From positions 1-64,000 of the forward strand of contig CAITND010000037.1 in the NCBI GenBank assembly GCA_903893625.1: a stretch of DNA of 64,000 nucleotides, written 5' to 3'. The position numbers were made by a program, and so were the translations under genes. Source of the DNA: an uncultured Oscillatoriales cyanobacterium. GTDB lineage: Bacteria > Cyanobacteriota > Cyanobacteriia > Cyanobacteriales > Microcoleaceae. The notes beneath the pieces were generated by a model. The model did no database searches. It was not told where the DNA came from and saw only the letters and a list, made by a program, of their open reading frames with translations. This document shows positions 18,499 to 25,052 of the stretch, piece after piece (position 1 is the first letter of the stretch; the number at the start of each line of letters is the position of its first letter).

Positions 18499-19713
18499 AT
18501 GCACTATCCTTCTTCGTTCAAAGACAGTGAAAACAGCTTATCGCACCTGCTGCAAACCGATTTCATGCAGGCATTTCCCGAAAAACAGTCTCCGTCTCCA
18601 GAAGCCTCCTTGCAGCTTCTTCTGTTTGTTGATCAACGTCCTAGCGCCGAAGAGCATATTCGGCAAATTTGTCAGTTCCTAGAGGAGTTAAACGCTCAAG
18701 ACGAATTTGAACTTCAAATTATTGATGTCGGTGAACAGCCTTATTTAGCCGAACATTTTAAGCTGGTTGCGACTCCAACCTTGATCAAAATTCGCCCCGA
18801 ACCTCGCCATGTTCTGGCCGGAACTAATTTAGTGGCTCAATTAGAACATTGGTGGCCCCGTTGGCACCAAACGATGGATCTATTAGAGTTAGAAGCAGAA
18901 CAGTCTTCTGCTTTGAGTCCGGCTTATCCCATGGCTAATTCTGTGAATTCGGTGGCTTATGTGGCGGAATTGATCAAACTCAGTGATGAGACGTTTCGCC
19001 TCAAACAAGAGAAAGAATTGTTACAGCAACAATTACAGTTTAAAGATCGGATTATTGAAATTTTGGCTCATGATTTGCGGAGTCCTCTGACGGCAACTTC
19101 CTTAGCTTTAGAAACGTTATCTTCTGATCAAATTACTCCGGCTTTAAAAGTGCGTTTAATTCAGCAGGCTCGTGCTCAAATTCATATTATTGATCGGATG
19201 ATTACGGATATTTTACAAACGGCAAGCAGTCCCAATATTCGTTTACAAATTCAACCGAATCAGTTAGATTTAACAGTTTTCCTCAACCAAATTTTAGGAG
19301 AATTAGAATCGCAATTTCAATCTAAATCTCTAAATCTGAAAATGGATATTCCCCATGATACCCCTTTAGTTTATGCCGATCAAGAATGGATTCGGCAAGT
19401 GGTTGTTAATTTATTAGATAATGCAATTAAATATACTCCCAGGGGAGGAAGTTTACAAGTCAGTGTTTTACACCGCACCAGTCAAAAAGTGCAGGTGAGT
19501 ATTTGTGATAGTGGGCCAGGAATTCCTGAAGAAAACCGCGATCGCATTTTTCAAGAACATTTTCGTTTAGCACGAGATCAAGCTCAAGAGGGTTATGGTA
19601 TTGGTTTATCTCTATGTAAACGAATTATTGCGGCTCACTATGGCAATATTTGGGTAGATTCTAGCTTCACAAAAGGCAGTTGTTTTCACTTTACCTTACC
19701 TGTTTATCATTAA
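18499..19713 (+). CDS. sasA: Adaptive-response sensor histidine kinase SasA with KaiB-like domain
   Basis: 404 aa from the ATG at 18499 (a TTG two codons earlier is possible). Residues about 35-125 form the thioredoxin-like KaiB domain (LQLLLFVDQRPSAEEHIRQI ... VATPTLIKI) that docks on KaiC. HisKA follows with H191 in AHDLRSPLTA, then HATPase with NLLDNAIKYTPRGG, DSGPGIP and GYGIGLSL. SasA reads the KaiABC clock and phosphorylates RpaA. The kai genes are not in the window. Confidence 0.92.
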   Translation: MHYPSSFKDSENSLSHLLQTDFMQAFPEKQSPSPEASLQLLLFVDQRPSAEEHIRQICQFLEELNAQDEFELQIIDVGEQPYLAEHFKLVATPTLIKIRPEPRHVLAGTNLVAQLEHWWPRWHQTMDLLELEAEQSSALSPAYPMANSVNSVAYVAELIKLSDETFRLKQEKELLQQQLQFKDRIIEILAHDLRSPLTATSLALETLSSDQITPALKVRLIQQARAQIHIIDRMITDILQTASSPNIRLQIQPNQLDLTVFLNQILGELESQFQSKSLNLKMDIPHDTPLVYADQEWIRQVVVNLLDNAIKYTPRGGSLQVSVLHRTSQKVQVSICDSGPGIPEENRDRIFQEHFRLARDQAQEGYGIGLSLCKRIIAAHYGNIWVDSSFTKGSCFHFTLPVYH

Positions 19714-19721
19714 GCTGTCTA

Positions 19722-19925
19722 TCATTCTATGTCATCAAGAAAATCAGGCGTAAATCGAGATAAATTATCCCACCAGTTTTCGTCTAAACTTGCTCTCAAG
19801 TCCGGTTGCTTCTCCAATTGTAAAAAATGACGATGCTTAATAAAAGCAATGTAATCTAAGACTTGATCGATGAGTTGATCGGGAAGATTTTCGAGTTCTT
19901 GAATCAGTTGATCTTTAGAAGTCAT
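19722..19925 (-). CDS. Small DUF2281-like protein, possible antitoxin
   Basis: 67 aa. The N-terminal half QLIQELENLPDQLIDQVLDYIAFIK matches the DUF2281/antitoxin-like opening seen in many small cyanobacterial proteins, followed by an acidic tail. No toxin gene follows: the next reading on this strand is sasA's antisense. It lies 25 bp downstream of the NUDIX gene. Called as a solitary antitoxin-like protein; function is inferred only. Confidence 0.6.
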   Translation of the reverse strand: MTSKDQLIQELENLPDQLIDQVLDYIAFIKHRHFLQLEKQPDLRASLDENWWDNLSRFTPDFLDDIE

Positions 19926-19950
19926 GGGTAATCATCCTCTTATTGATCAA

Positions 19951-20466
19951 TTAGGGATTATTTTTTAGAGCAGCAATAATTTTTTCATTAGCTTTAGGAA
20001 AGGGAAATTGCTCAATTTCATCTAATGTCACCCAGCGAATTTCATCAGATTCTAAAGGCTGGGGTTCCCCACTGATATAACGACAGTGATAAACATTTAA
20101 AGTTACTTTAAAATGGGTATAAGCGTGTTCAATGGTCATTAAATGATCTTTGACTTCTATTTCTATTGCTAATTCTTCTTGAATTTCTCGTTTAATACAA
20201 TCTTCTAAGGTTTCTCCCGCCTCTAATTTTCCCCCTGGAAATTCCCACAACCCCCCTAATAACCCTTTAGCGGGTCGTTTATCAATTAAAATTTGTCCCT
20301 GTTGATTCCAAATAACACCAACACCAATAATTTTATGGGGTAAAGGAGAGGAAATTTCACGCATAGGAATTTGAAATTGAAGATTTAGTAAATTTCGCCC
20401 GGTTTGAGCATACCAATTGAGAAGCGATCGCCTTAACTCAATAACATGAAATTTCGGCAAACTCAT
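19951..20466 (-). CDS. NUDIX hydrolase that appears to be MutY lacking its glycosylase core
   Basis: 171 aa. From about residue 40 it is a MutT-like NUDIX domain with the box GGKLEAGETLEDCIKREIQE followed by ELAIEI. The first 26 residues, however, read IELRRSLLNWYAQTGRNL, the opening of the MutY adenine glycosylase (usual continuation PWR), and LNLQFQIPMREISSPLPHK is the linker before the C-terminal NUDIX-like domain of cyanobacterial MutY. About 200 residues with the HhH, catalytic Asp and Fe-S cysteines are absent in frame. It may hydrolyse oxidised dNTPs or be a remnant. Confidence 0.75.
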   Translation of the reverse strand: MSLPKFHVIELRRSLLNWYAQTGRNLLNLQFQIPMREISSPLPHKIIGVGVIWNQQGQILIDKRPAKGLLGGLWEFPGGKLEAGETLEDCIKREIQEELAIEIEVKDHLMTIEHAYTHFKVTLNVYHCRYISGEPQPLESDEIRWVTLDEIEQFPFPKANEKIIAALKNNP

Positions 20467-20531
20467 GGTTTAGGCTGCCGAAATTTTATCGGTTTCATCA
20501 TCGTTGAATGGAACATGATCAAGGGTTTTGA

Positions 20532-20873
20532 TTATTCGTCAGAGGCTTTTTCACCCACTTGAATAGAGCGCTCAAACGCCATTCGTTGTTCGGCGTTGCG
20601 AAGAAAATAACCACTGATCATCGCGGACGCTAATAGTCGTCCTAAATGTTCACGACTTGTTGTCACCGTAATCCCAAAATGTTCTGAGGGTAAATTTCCC
20701 AAGAGTCCGATAATATTCCGTTCCATGACTTGAAAAACTTCAGTAGAATTGGGTTTAGAAAGTTGAGAAACGGTGTCAGGACTCATAGACTGGACATATT
20801 GCCACAATAAGTTCCCAATTTCTCCCCCATCTTCTTGAAAAAACTCGGAATTTCGATTGGATCTGTCGCTCAT
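20532..20873 (-). CDS. DUF760 domain protein
   Basis: 113 aa from the ATG at 20873, chosen because AAGGGAGA lies 7 nt before it; a 123-aa reading from 20903 lacks such a site. The DUF760 core is LLWQYVQSMSPDTVSQLSKP to GRLLASAMISGYFLRNAEQR. The family is restricted to cyanobacteria and plastids; a plant member was linked to degradation/regulation of chloroplast proteins, and the cyanobacterial role is unknown. It is on the same strand as, and downstream of, the sigma factor gene. Confidence 0.8.
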   Translation of the reverse strand: MSDRSNRNSEFFQEDGGEIGNLLWQYVQSMSPDTVSQLSKPNSTEVFQVMERNIIGLLGNLPSEHFGITVTTSREHLGRLLASAMISGYFLRNAEQRMAFERSIQVGEKASDE

Positions 20874-20964
20874 GCTTCTGTCTCCCTTCTGCAAGAGTTT
20901 CAACGGGCTTAAATCTGAATTAGATTTTCAACTCAATAGTTTCTTTATTTCTAATTTAGCAGCA

Positions 20965-20998
20965 AGTAGAGATAGTTTTCGGAAAACATCTCTACTTG
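20965..20998 (-). terminator. Hairpin downstream of the sigma factor gene
   Basis: AAGTAGAGAT...ATCTCTACTT encloses a further GTTTTC/GAAAAC pairing with a one-base bulge, giving a 16-bp stem between the sigma factor stop and the DUF760 gene. No T-run follows. A similar AGTAGAGAC hairpin lies at 44155-44184, so this is also a dispersed repeat family. Confidence 0.5.
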
Positions 20999-21034
20999 AT
21001 CATGGGGTATTACCCTACTTCTATAGAGGGTTAA

Positions 21035-21994
21035 TTAACTAGCCATATAGTCGTCGATATCTTTTTTACGTTTTCGGAGTTTTGTTAAGGCTTCTCTTTC
21101 AATTTGTCGAACTCGCTCTCGACTAATATTGAGGCGATCGCCAATTTTAGCCAGGGTTAAACTTTGCCCATCTTCCAAACCAAATCGCAACGATAGCACC
21201 TGACGCTGTTGTTCGGTCAGATCCTCCATCATCACTTCTAAATCCGTGCGGAGGGAAGATTGCAGAGCAAAATCTTCGGGAGAAGTTCCTGTATCTTCTA
21301 AGAGATCTCCTAACTCCGTATCTTGGTTATCACCAACCCGCAGATCTAGGGACAGGGGAAGACGGGCGCGTTCTAAATATTCTCGAATTTGTCGAGGTGT
21401 GAGTTCTAATTCCACCGCCAGTTCACCCATCGTAGCGGATCGCCCCAGTTGTTGAGCCAATTGGCGTTGGGCTTTTTTGATTTTGTTGAGTTTTTCGGTG
21501 ATATGAATGGGTAAGCGAATGGTACGGCCTTTTTCGGCGATCGCACGGGTAATCGCTTGACGAATCCACCAATAGGCATAGGTGGAAAAACGATAGCCTT
21601 TGGTGGGATCAAATTTTTCGACCCCCCGTTGCATCCCAATGGTGCCTTCTTGAATTAAGTCCAGCAAGTCTACATTCCGCTTGATGTACTTTTTGGCAAC
21701 GGACACCACTAGACGCAAATTGGCTTCCACCATTTTACGTTTCGCAGCTTGGCCTTGGTCAAGCACTCGTTCTAATTCGGCTTCTGAGAGCCCTAATGCC
21801 TCCGCCCATTCTGCTGGACTGGGCGCTCGACCTAAACGGGTCGCTAGGTCTTCCCATTCATCTTGAACGGCATTCAAGCGTTGAACTTGTTTACCATAGA
21901 GAATTTCTTGCTCATGGGTTAGCAGGGGAACGCGACCAATTTCTCGTAGATAAGCGCGTACAGAGTCTGTGTCTGAGGTTTTAGCAGTTTTCAT
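21035..21994 (-). CDS. Group 2 RNA polymerase sigma-70 factor (SigB/SigD-like)
   Basis: 319 aa. Region 1.2 [20 protein letters not shown], region 2 with [24 protein letters not shown] and the -10-binding [16 protein letters not shown], region 3 [18 protein letters not shown], and region 4 with EEDG-type [20 protein letters not shown] and [10 protein letters not shown]. The long acidic 1.1 region of the primary factor is absent and the length fits group 2, which control stress, carbon and light responses. I cannot choose between SigB and SigD by eye. Confidence 0.92.
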   Translation of the reverse strand: MKTAKTSDTDSVRAYLREIGRVPLLTHEQEILYGKQVQRLNAVQDEWEDLATRLGRAPSPAEWAEALGLSEAELERVLDQGQAAKRKMVEANLRLVVSVAKKYIKRNVDLLDLIQEGTIGMQRGVEKFDPTKGYRFSTYAYWWIRQAITRAIAEKGRTIRLPIHITEKLNKIKKAQRQLAQQLGRSATMGELAVELELTPRQIREYLERARLPLSLDLRVGDNQDTELGDLLEDTGTSPEDFALQSSLRTDLEVMMEDLTEQQRQVLSLRFGLEDGQSLTLAKIGDRLNISRERVRQIEREALTKLRKRKKDIDDYMAS

Positions 21995-22029
21995 GGCTCA
22001 TCTCCGGCTGGATACCTTAACCTATACAG

Positions 22030-22146
22030 GTTTGATACGTCAAGCCCCTACTCGAAGCCCGAAAGAGTAGCAAGCAGGTCTTGATGCTATTCTTTCGTCT
22101 ACAGTACGGACGGTTAGCCTAGGTGTTAAGACCTGGGTTTTTTTTT
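22030..22146 (+). ncRNA. Candidate small RNA ending in an intrinsic terminator
   Basis: CCTAGGT-gttaag-ACCTGGG (22118-22137; one G-U wobble) followed by nine Ts (22138-22146) is a textbook rho-independent terminator on the + strand, but no + strand coding gene precedes it. Upstream is a second hairpin, CTACTC...GAGTAG, at about 22052-22074. The region is the 5' flank of the divergent sigma factor gene. The 5' end is a guess; no promoter was identified with confidence. Confidence 0.45.
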
Positions 22147-22284
22147 CCAATGTTAAGCTCTGTAACTCGAATGTGCTGTCACAGTCTTAACATTACTCAA
22201 TTATAAGTTAAGAAGCTTAACATTTCTTAAAAATACTGACTATCCCCCTTATGGCCTAATATACACCTGTCCAGATGTTATATA

Positions 22285-22370
22285 GCAGGGAGCAGGGGGG
22301 GCAGGGGAAGCAGGGGAAGCAGGGGAAGCAGGGGGAGCAGGGAGAGGGGGACAAGGAGAAGGAGAGAGGG
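22285..22370 (+). repeat. G-rich tandem repeat (GCAGGGGAA units)
   Basis: Imperfect 9-bp units GCAGGGGAA/GCAGGGGGA run for about 85 bp, almost pure purine on this strand. A related array is at 48510-48610. Such tracts are variable between strains and could form G-quadruplex or triplex DNA. Confidence 0.75.
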
Positions 22371-22449
22371 TATACTCCTACGAGGGTAGCCCTTAACTTG
22401 AGTTTTGACTGCATCACATAAAACAAAATGGTGTAAATTTTATAGGCTG

Positions 22450-22545
22450 TTGTCTGTCAACCGTTAACGGTCAACTGTTAACAGTCAACCGTCAACCGTC
22501 CCCCCCGTGCACGGGGGCAGGGGGGCGTTAACAGTCAACCTTTGG
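22450..22545. repeat. GTCAAC/GTTAAC repeat cluster with 16-bp palindrome
   Basis: Hexamers GTCAAC, GTTAAC and CCGTCAACCGTC alternate over about 90 bp and include CCCCCGTGCACGGGGG, a perfect palindrome at 22502-22517. The block abuts the Anbu gene start. Another block of the same family lies at 38440-38501. Confidence 0.7.
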
Positions 22546-22565
22546 TGATTTTGTTTAACCTATCT

Positions 22566-23333
22566 ATGACCTATTGTTTGGGGATCATTACCAATACTGG
22601 CTTAGTGATAGCGGCGGACTCGCGCACGAATGCTGGGGTTGATCATATTTCCACCTATCGGAAATTATTCGATTTTTCTAAGTCGGGCGATCGCGTGATT
22701 ATGCTGTGTACGGCGGGAAACCTCTCCATTACCCAGGGTATTGTCAGCGAATTAGATCGGGATCTCAAAACCCAGGAAGACATGAATTTGCATACCTTAC
22801 CCTCAATGTATGAAGTCGCTCGATATATTGGGGTAAAACTCAGAAAAATTCAAGAATTGGATGAAAAGTGGCTAAAAAAAGACGGAATTGAACCCCAATG
22901 TTCAATGCTGTTAGGCGGTCAAATTAAAGGACAAGATCCAGCCCTATTTTTGATTTACAGCCAAGGTAATTTTATTCATGCCACCAGAGAAACGCCCTTT
23001 TTACAAATTGGAGAAACTAAATACGGTAAACCCATTTTAGATCGAACCCTCAGCTTTCATACCCACTTAGAAGCAGCAGCCAAATGTGCGCTACTTTCAA
23101 TTGATTCTACCATGAAATCCAATATTTCTGTAGGGCCTCCGATTAATTTGGTTCTGTATGAAAAAGACACTTTAGAGATCAAAAATTGGCTAAAACTGCG
23201 TTTGGGTGATCCCTATTTAGCAGAAATTCGTAAACTCTGGGAAGAGTGCCTCAAACAAGGATTTAATAATATCCCTAATATTGATTGGCAGCATCGAGGC
23301 AGCGACTCCTCAGAAGATATTTTAATTGATTAG
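22566..23333 (+). CDS. Anbu-type proteasome-like peptidase
   Basis: 255 aa from the ATG at 22566, chosen because family members begin Met-Thr-Tyr-Cys and use that Thr as the N-terminal nucleophile; upstream codons would bury it. The opening MTYCLGIITNTGLVIAADSR-TNAGVDHIST is the Anbu (ancestral beta subunit) signature, with Asp of AADSR and Lys of YRK in the usual places. Anbu forms open helical or ring-like assemblies of proteasome-fold subunits. The usual partners (alpha-E, transglutaminase, ATP-grasp/peptide ligase genes) are not adjacent. Confidence 0.88.
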   Translation: MTYCLGIITNTGLVIAADSRTNAGVDHISTYRKLFDFSKSGDRVIMLCTAGNLSITQGIVSELDRDLKTQEDMNLHTLPSMYEVARYIGVKLRKIQELDEKWLKKDGIEPQCSMLLGGQIKGQDPALFLIYSQGNFIHATRETPFLQIGETKYGKPILDRTLSFHTHLEAAAKCALLSIDSTMKSNISVGPPINLVLYEKDTLEIKNWLKLRLGDPYLAEIRKLWEECLKQGFNNIPNIDWQHRGSDSSEDILID

Positions 23334-23353
23334 ATCTTTAACCTAAAAAAATC

Positions 23354-23635
23354 ATGCTAAAGTCTGGTCAAATCTACTGTTTTCGGGCGAGTTGGGAACT
23401 CTCAAGCCCGATGAGAGAACATACAATCCCAGATTGGTTATCAGTGGGATCAAATTGGCAAGGATACACTATTTGGACTGTTCCTTGGATTGCGGATGTT
23501 GCTAGGGTACTGGGTGCATTAGAAGTGGAAGATTCCCCGGACGGCTGGAAATCTCATCTGGAAAGCTTAGGGTTTCAAAACGTTACCCCAGTTTTCGGAG
23601 AAGATTTATTTGAAGATCAACTGTATTCAATTTAA
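23354..23635 (+). CDS. Hypothetical protein
   Basis: 93 aa beginning 20 bp after the Anbu stop, so probably co-transcribed. It is soluble and Trp-rich (GSNWQGYTIWTVPWIADV), with no membrane or signal segment and no family I recognise. Co-directional close spacing is the only clue to a shared role. Confidence 0.55.
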   Translation: MLKSGQIYCFRASWELSSPMREHTIPDWLSVGSNWQGYTIWTVPWIADVARVLGALEVEDSPDGWKSHLESLGFQNVTPVFGEDLFEDQLYSI

Positions 23636-23670
23636 GCCTATTAAACACATATCTTAAATTAACGGAAGAA

Positions 23671-23868
23671 CTAATCAATTATCCACAAGCCCTTTTGACG
23701 CCATTTTTGTTCTAAAAGGGCTTGTTCTACGTCAGTGGTTTGAATCCAACCTTCGGTAACTAAAAGTTCTCCTAATCTTAAATGACAAACCCCTTGAACG
23801 GTAATGGCTTGTTCAAGTTGAGTTGAGGAAATTAACCCTCTACGCACCAAAATCTCGCCGATTTTCAT
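23671..23868 (-). CDS. Free-standing GspE N-terminal (MshEN-like) domain protein
   Basis: 65 aa. The sequence KIGEILVRRGLISSTQLEQA and LGELLVTEGWIQTTDVEQAL are two copies of the motif found at the N-terminus of type II secretion/type IV pilus ATPases (GspE/PilB), where MshEN domains bind cyclic di-GMP. Here no ATPase domain follows. Small free-standing versions occur in cyanobacteria; a ligand-binding or adaptor role is inference. Confidence 0.65.
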   Translation of the reverse strand: MKIGEILVRRGLISSTQLEQAITVQGVCHLRLGELLVTEGWIQTTDVEQALLEQKWRQKGLWIID

Positions 23869-24028
23869 GAGCTTACACCTGCATGGAGGTTAACAGATGC
23901 GCCCCGATGGTGTTGAATTTCCCTAAAACGGTAATTGTTAAATTCTAGCCTTATTATTGTATAGGTTGCAAGATTGAAGCAACTGTAACTGATGATCAAA
24001 AGTTCTAGTCAATGGGAGTTAACATTAA

Positions 24029-24886
24029 ATGAGAATTGGAATAATCGGAACCGGGTTAATGGGGTTTCCGATGGCGCTGCGACTCTTGGAAGTTGGATGT
24101 CAGGTGATGGTGTATAACCGCACAACATCCAAAGTAGAACCCTTAAGAGAAGCAGGGGCGACAGTAGCAGGAACTCCTCAAGGTTTAATCGCCACCAGTG
24201 ATTGTATTTTGTTGATGTTAACTAATCAAGATGCAATTGAGTCGGTTTTGTTCCGTTCAGAATTTCAATCGTTTTTATCGGGAAAAACAATTATTTCTAT
24301 GGGAACGATTTCCCCAACCAATAGTAAAAACATCCAAACAGAAATTATTAAAGCTGGAGGAGAATATTTAGAAGCGCCTGTTTTGGGGAGTATTCCTGAA
24401 GCGAAAGCCGGAACATTACAAATTATGGTCGGTTCTACAGAAGCACAATTTAAACAGTGGTTTCATGTTTTACAACCGTTAGGAGAACCCAAATATATTG
24501 GGGAAGTTGGAAGTGCAGCCGCGTTAAAATTAGCCTTAAATCAATTAATTGCTTCCCTAACAACTGCATTCGCCCTAAGTTTGAATTTTGTTCAACATCA
24601 AGGAGTTGATATCGAACTATTTATGGAGATTTTACGCAAAAGTGCCTTATATGCTCCTACTTTTGATAAAAAATTACAACGGATGTTAGAAGAAAATTAT
24701 CAAAACCCCAATTTTCCCACCAAACATTTATTAAAAGATACGAATTTGTTCTTAAAAGAAGCAACATCAATGGGGTTAAATACCAGTTCTTTAGAAGGAG
24801 TTCGAGCGATATTAGAAGCGACGCAAAAACTCGGAAAATCAGACGACGATTATTCCGCCTTATTTACCACCATTAAACGATCATAA
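24029..24886 (+). CDS. Beta-hydroxyacid dehydrogenase family NAD(P)-dependent oxidoreductase
   Basis: 285 aa. The N-terminal Rossmann motif GIIGTGLMGFPMALRL, the substrate signature YLEAPVLGSIPEAKAG (DAPVSGG-like) and the catalytic Lys in ALKLALNQL place it in the HIBADH/GLYR family (3-hydroxyisobutyrate dehydrogenase, tartronate or succinic semialdehyde reductases). The altered GSIP in the substrate motif leaves the substrate open; glyoxylate or succinic semialdehyde reduction is possible. Confidence 0.88.
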   Translation: MRIGIIGTGLMGFPMALRLLEVGCQVMVYNRTTSKVEPLREAGATVAGTPQGLIATSDCILLMLTNQDAIESVLFRSEFQSFLSGKTIISMGTISPTNSKNIQTEIIKAGGEYLEAPVLGSIPEAKAGTLQIMVGSTEAQFKQWFHVLQPLGEPKYIGEVGSAAALKLALNQLIASLTTAFALSLNFVQHQGVDIELFMEILRKSALYAPTFDKKLQRMLEENYQNPNFPTKHLLKDTNLFLKEATSMGLNTSSLEGVRAILEATQKLGKSDDDYSALFTTIKRS

Positions 24887-24892
24887 CCTGTA

Positions 24893-24910
24893 GGATGGGC
24901 TACGCCCATC
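24893..24910. repeat. Palindrome GTAGGATGGGCTACGCCCATC
   Basis: GATGGGC-TAC-GCCCATC forms a short perfect hairpin right after the dehydrogenase gene. The same element is at about 5648-5664. Its position after a stop codon fits a terminator-like or REP-like role. Confidence 0.6.
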
Positions 24911-24927
24911 TTTTAATCAATTGCAAT

Positions 24928-25040
24928 CTAACGACGACAATTTCCTTGGGCTTTCGTTCCATCTGCTAGAATAACATCACACATATTATTTTTTTTCATT
25001 TCTGTTCCTGTTAAATTAGCACCTGTCAAATAATCTAAAT
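24928..25040 (-). pseudogene. 3' remnant of a pentapeptide-repeat protein gene
   Basis: Reading the minus strand from about 25040 to the TAG at 24928-24930 gives LDYLTGANLTGTEM, then a basic/Asn stretch and DVILADGTKAQGNCRR. The A(N/D)LxG pentapeptides and the DGTKAQGNC tail are the usual 3' end of cyanobacterial pentapeptide-repeat proteins. No start or upstream repeats exist: the helicase gene begins at 25053 instead. It appears cut off by insertion of the neighbouring module. Confidence 0.75.
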
Positions 25041-25052
25041 GCCTTGATCACT

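Noticed and set aside
21246-21984. Several ORFs opposite and inside the sigma factor gene
   Set aside because: Arg/Ser-rich antisense readings of a strongly conserved gene; no independent ribosome sites or conservation.
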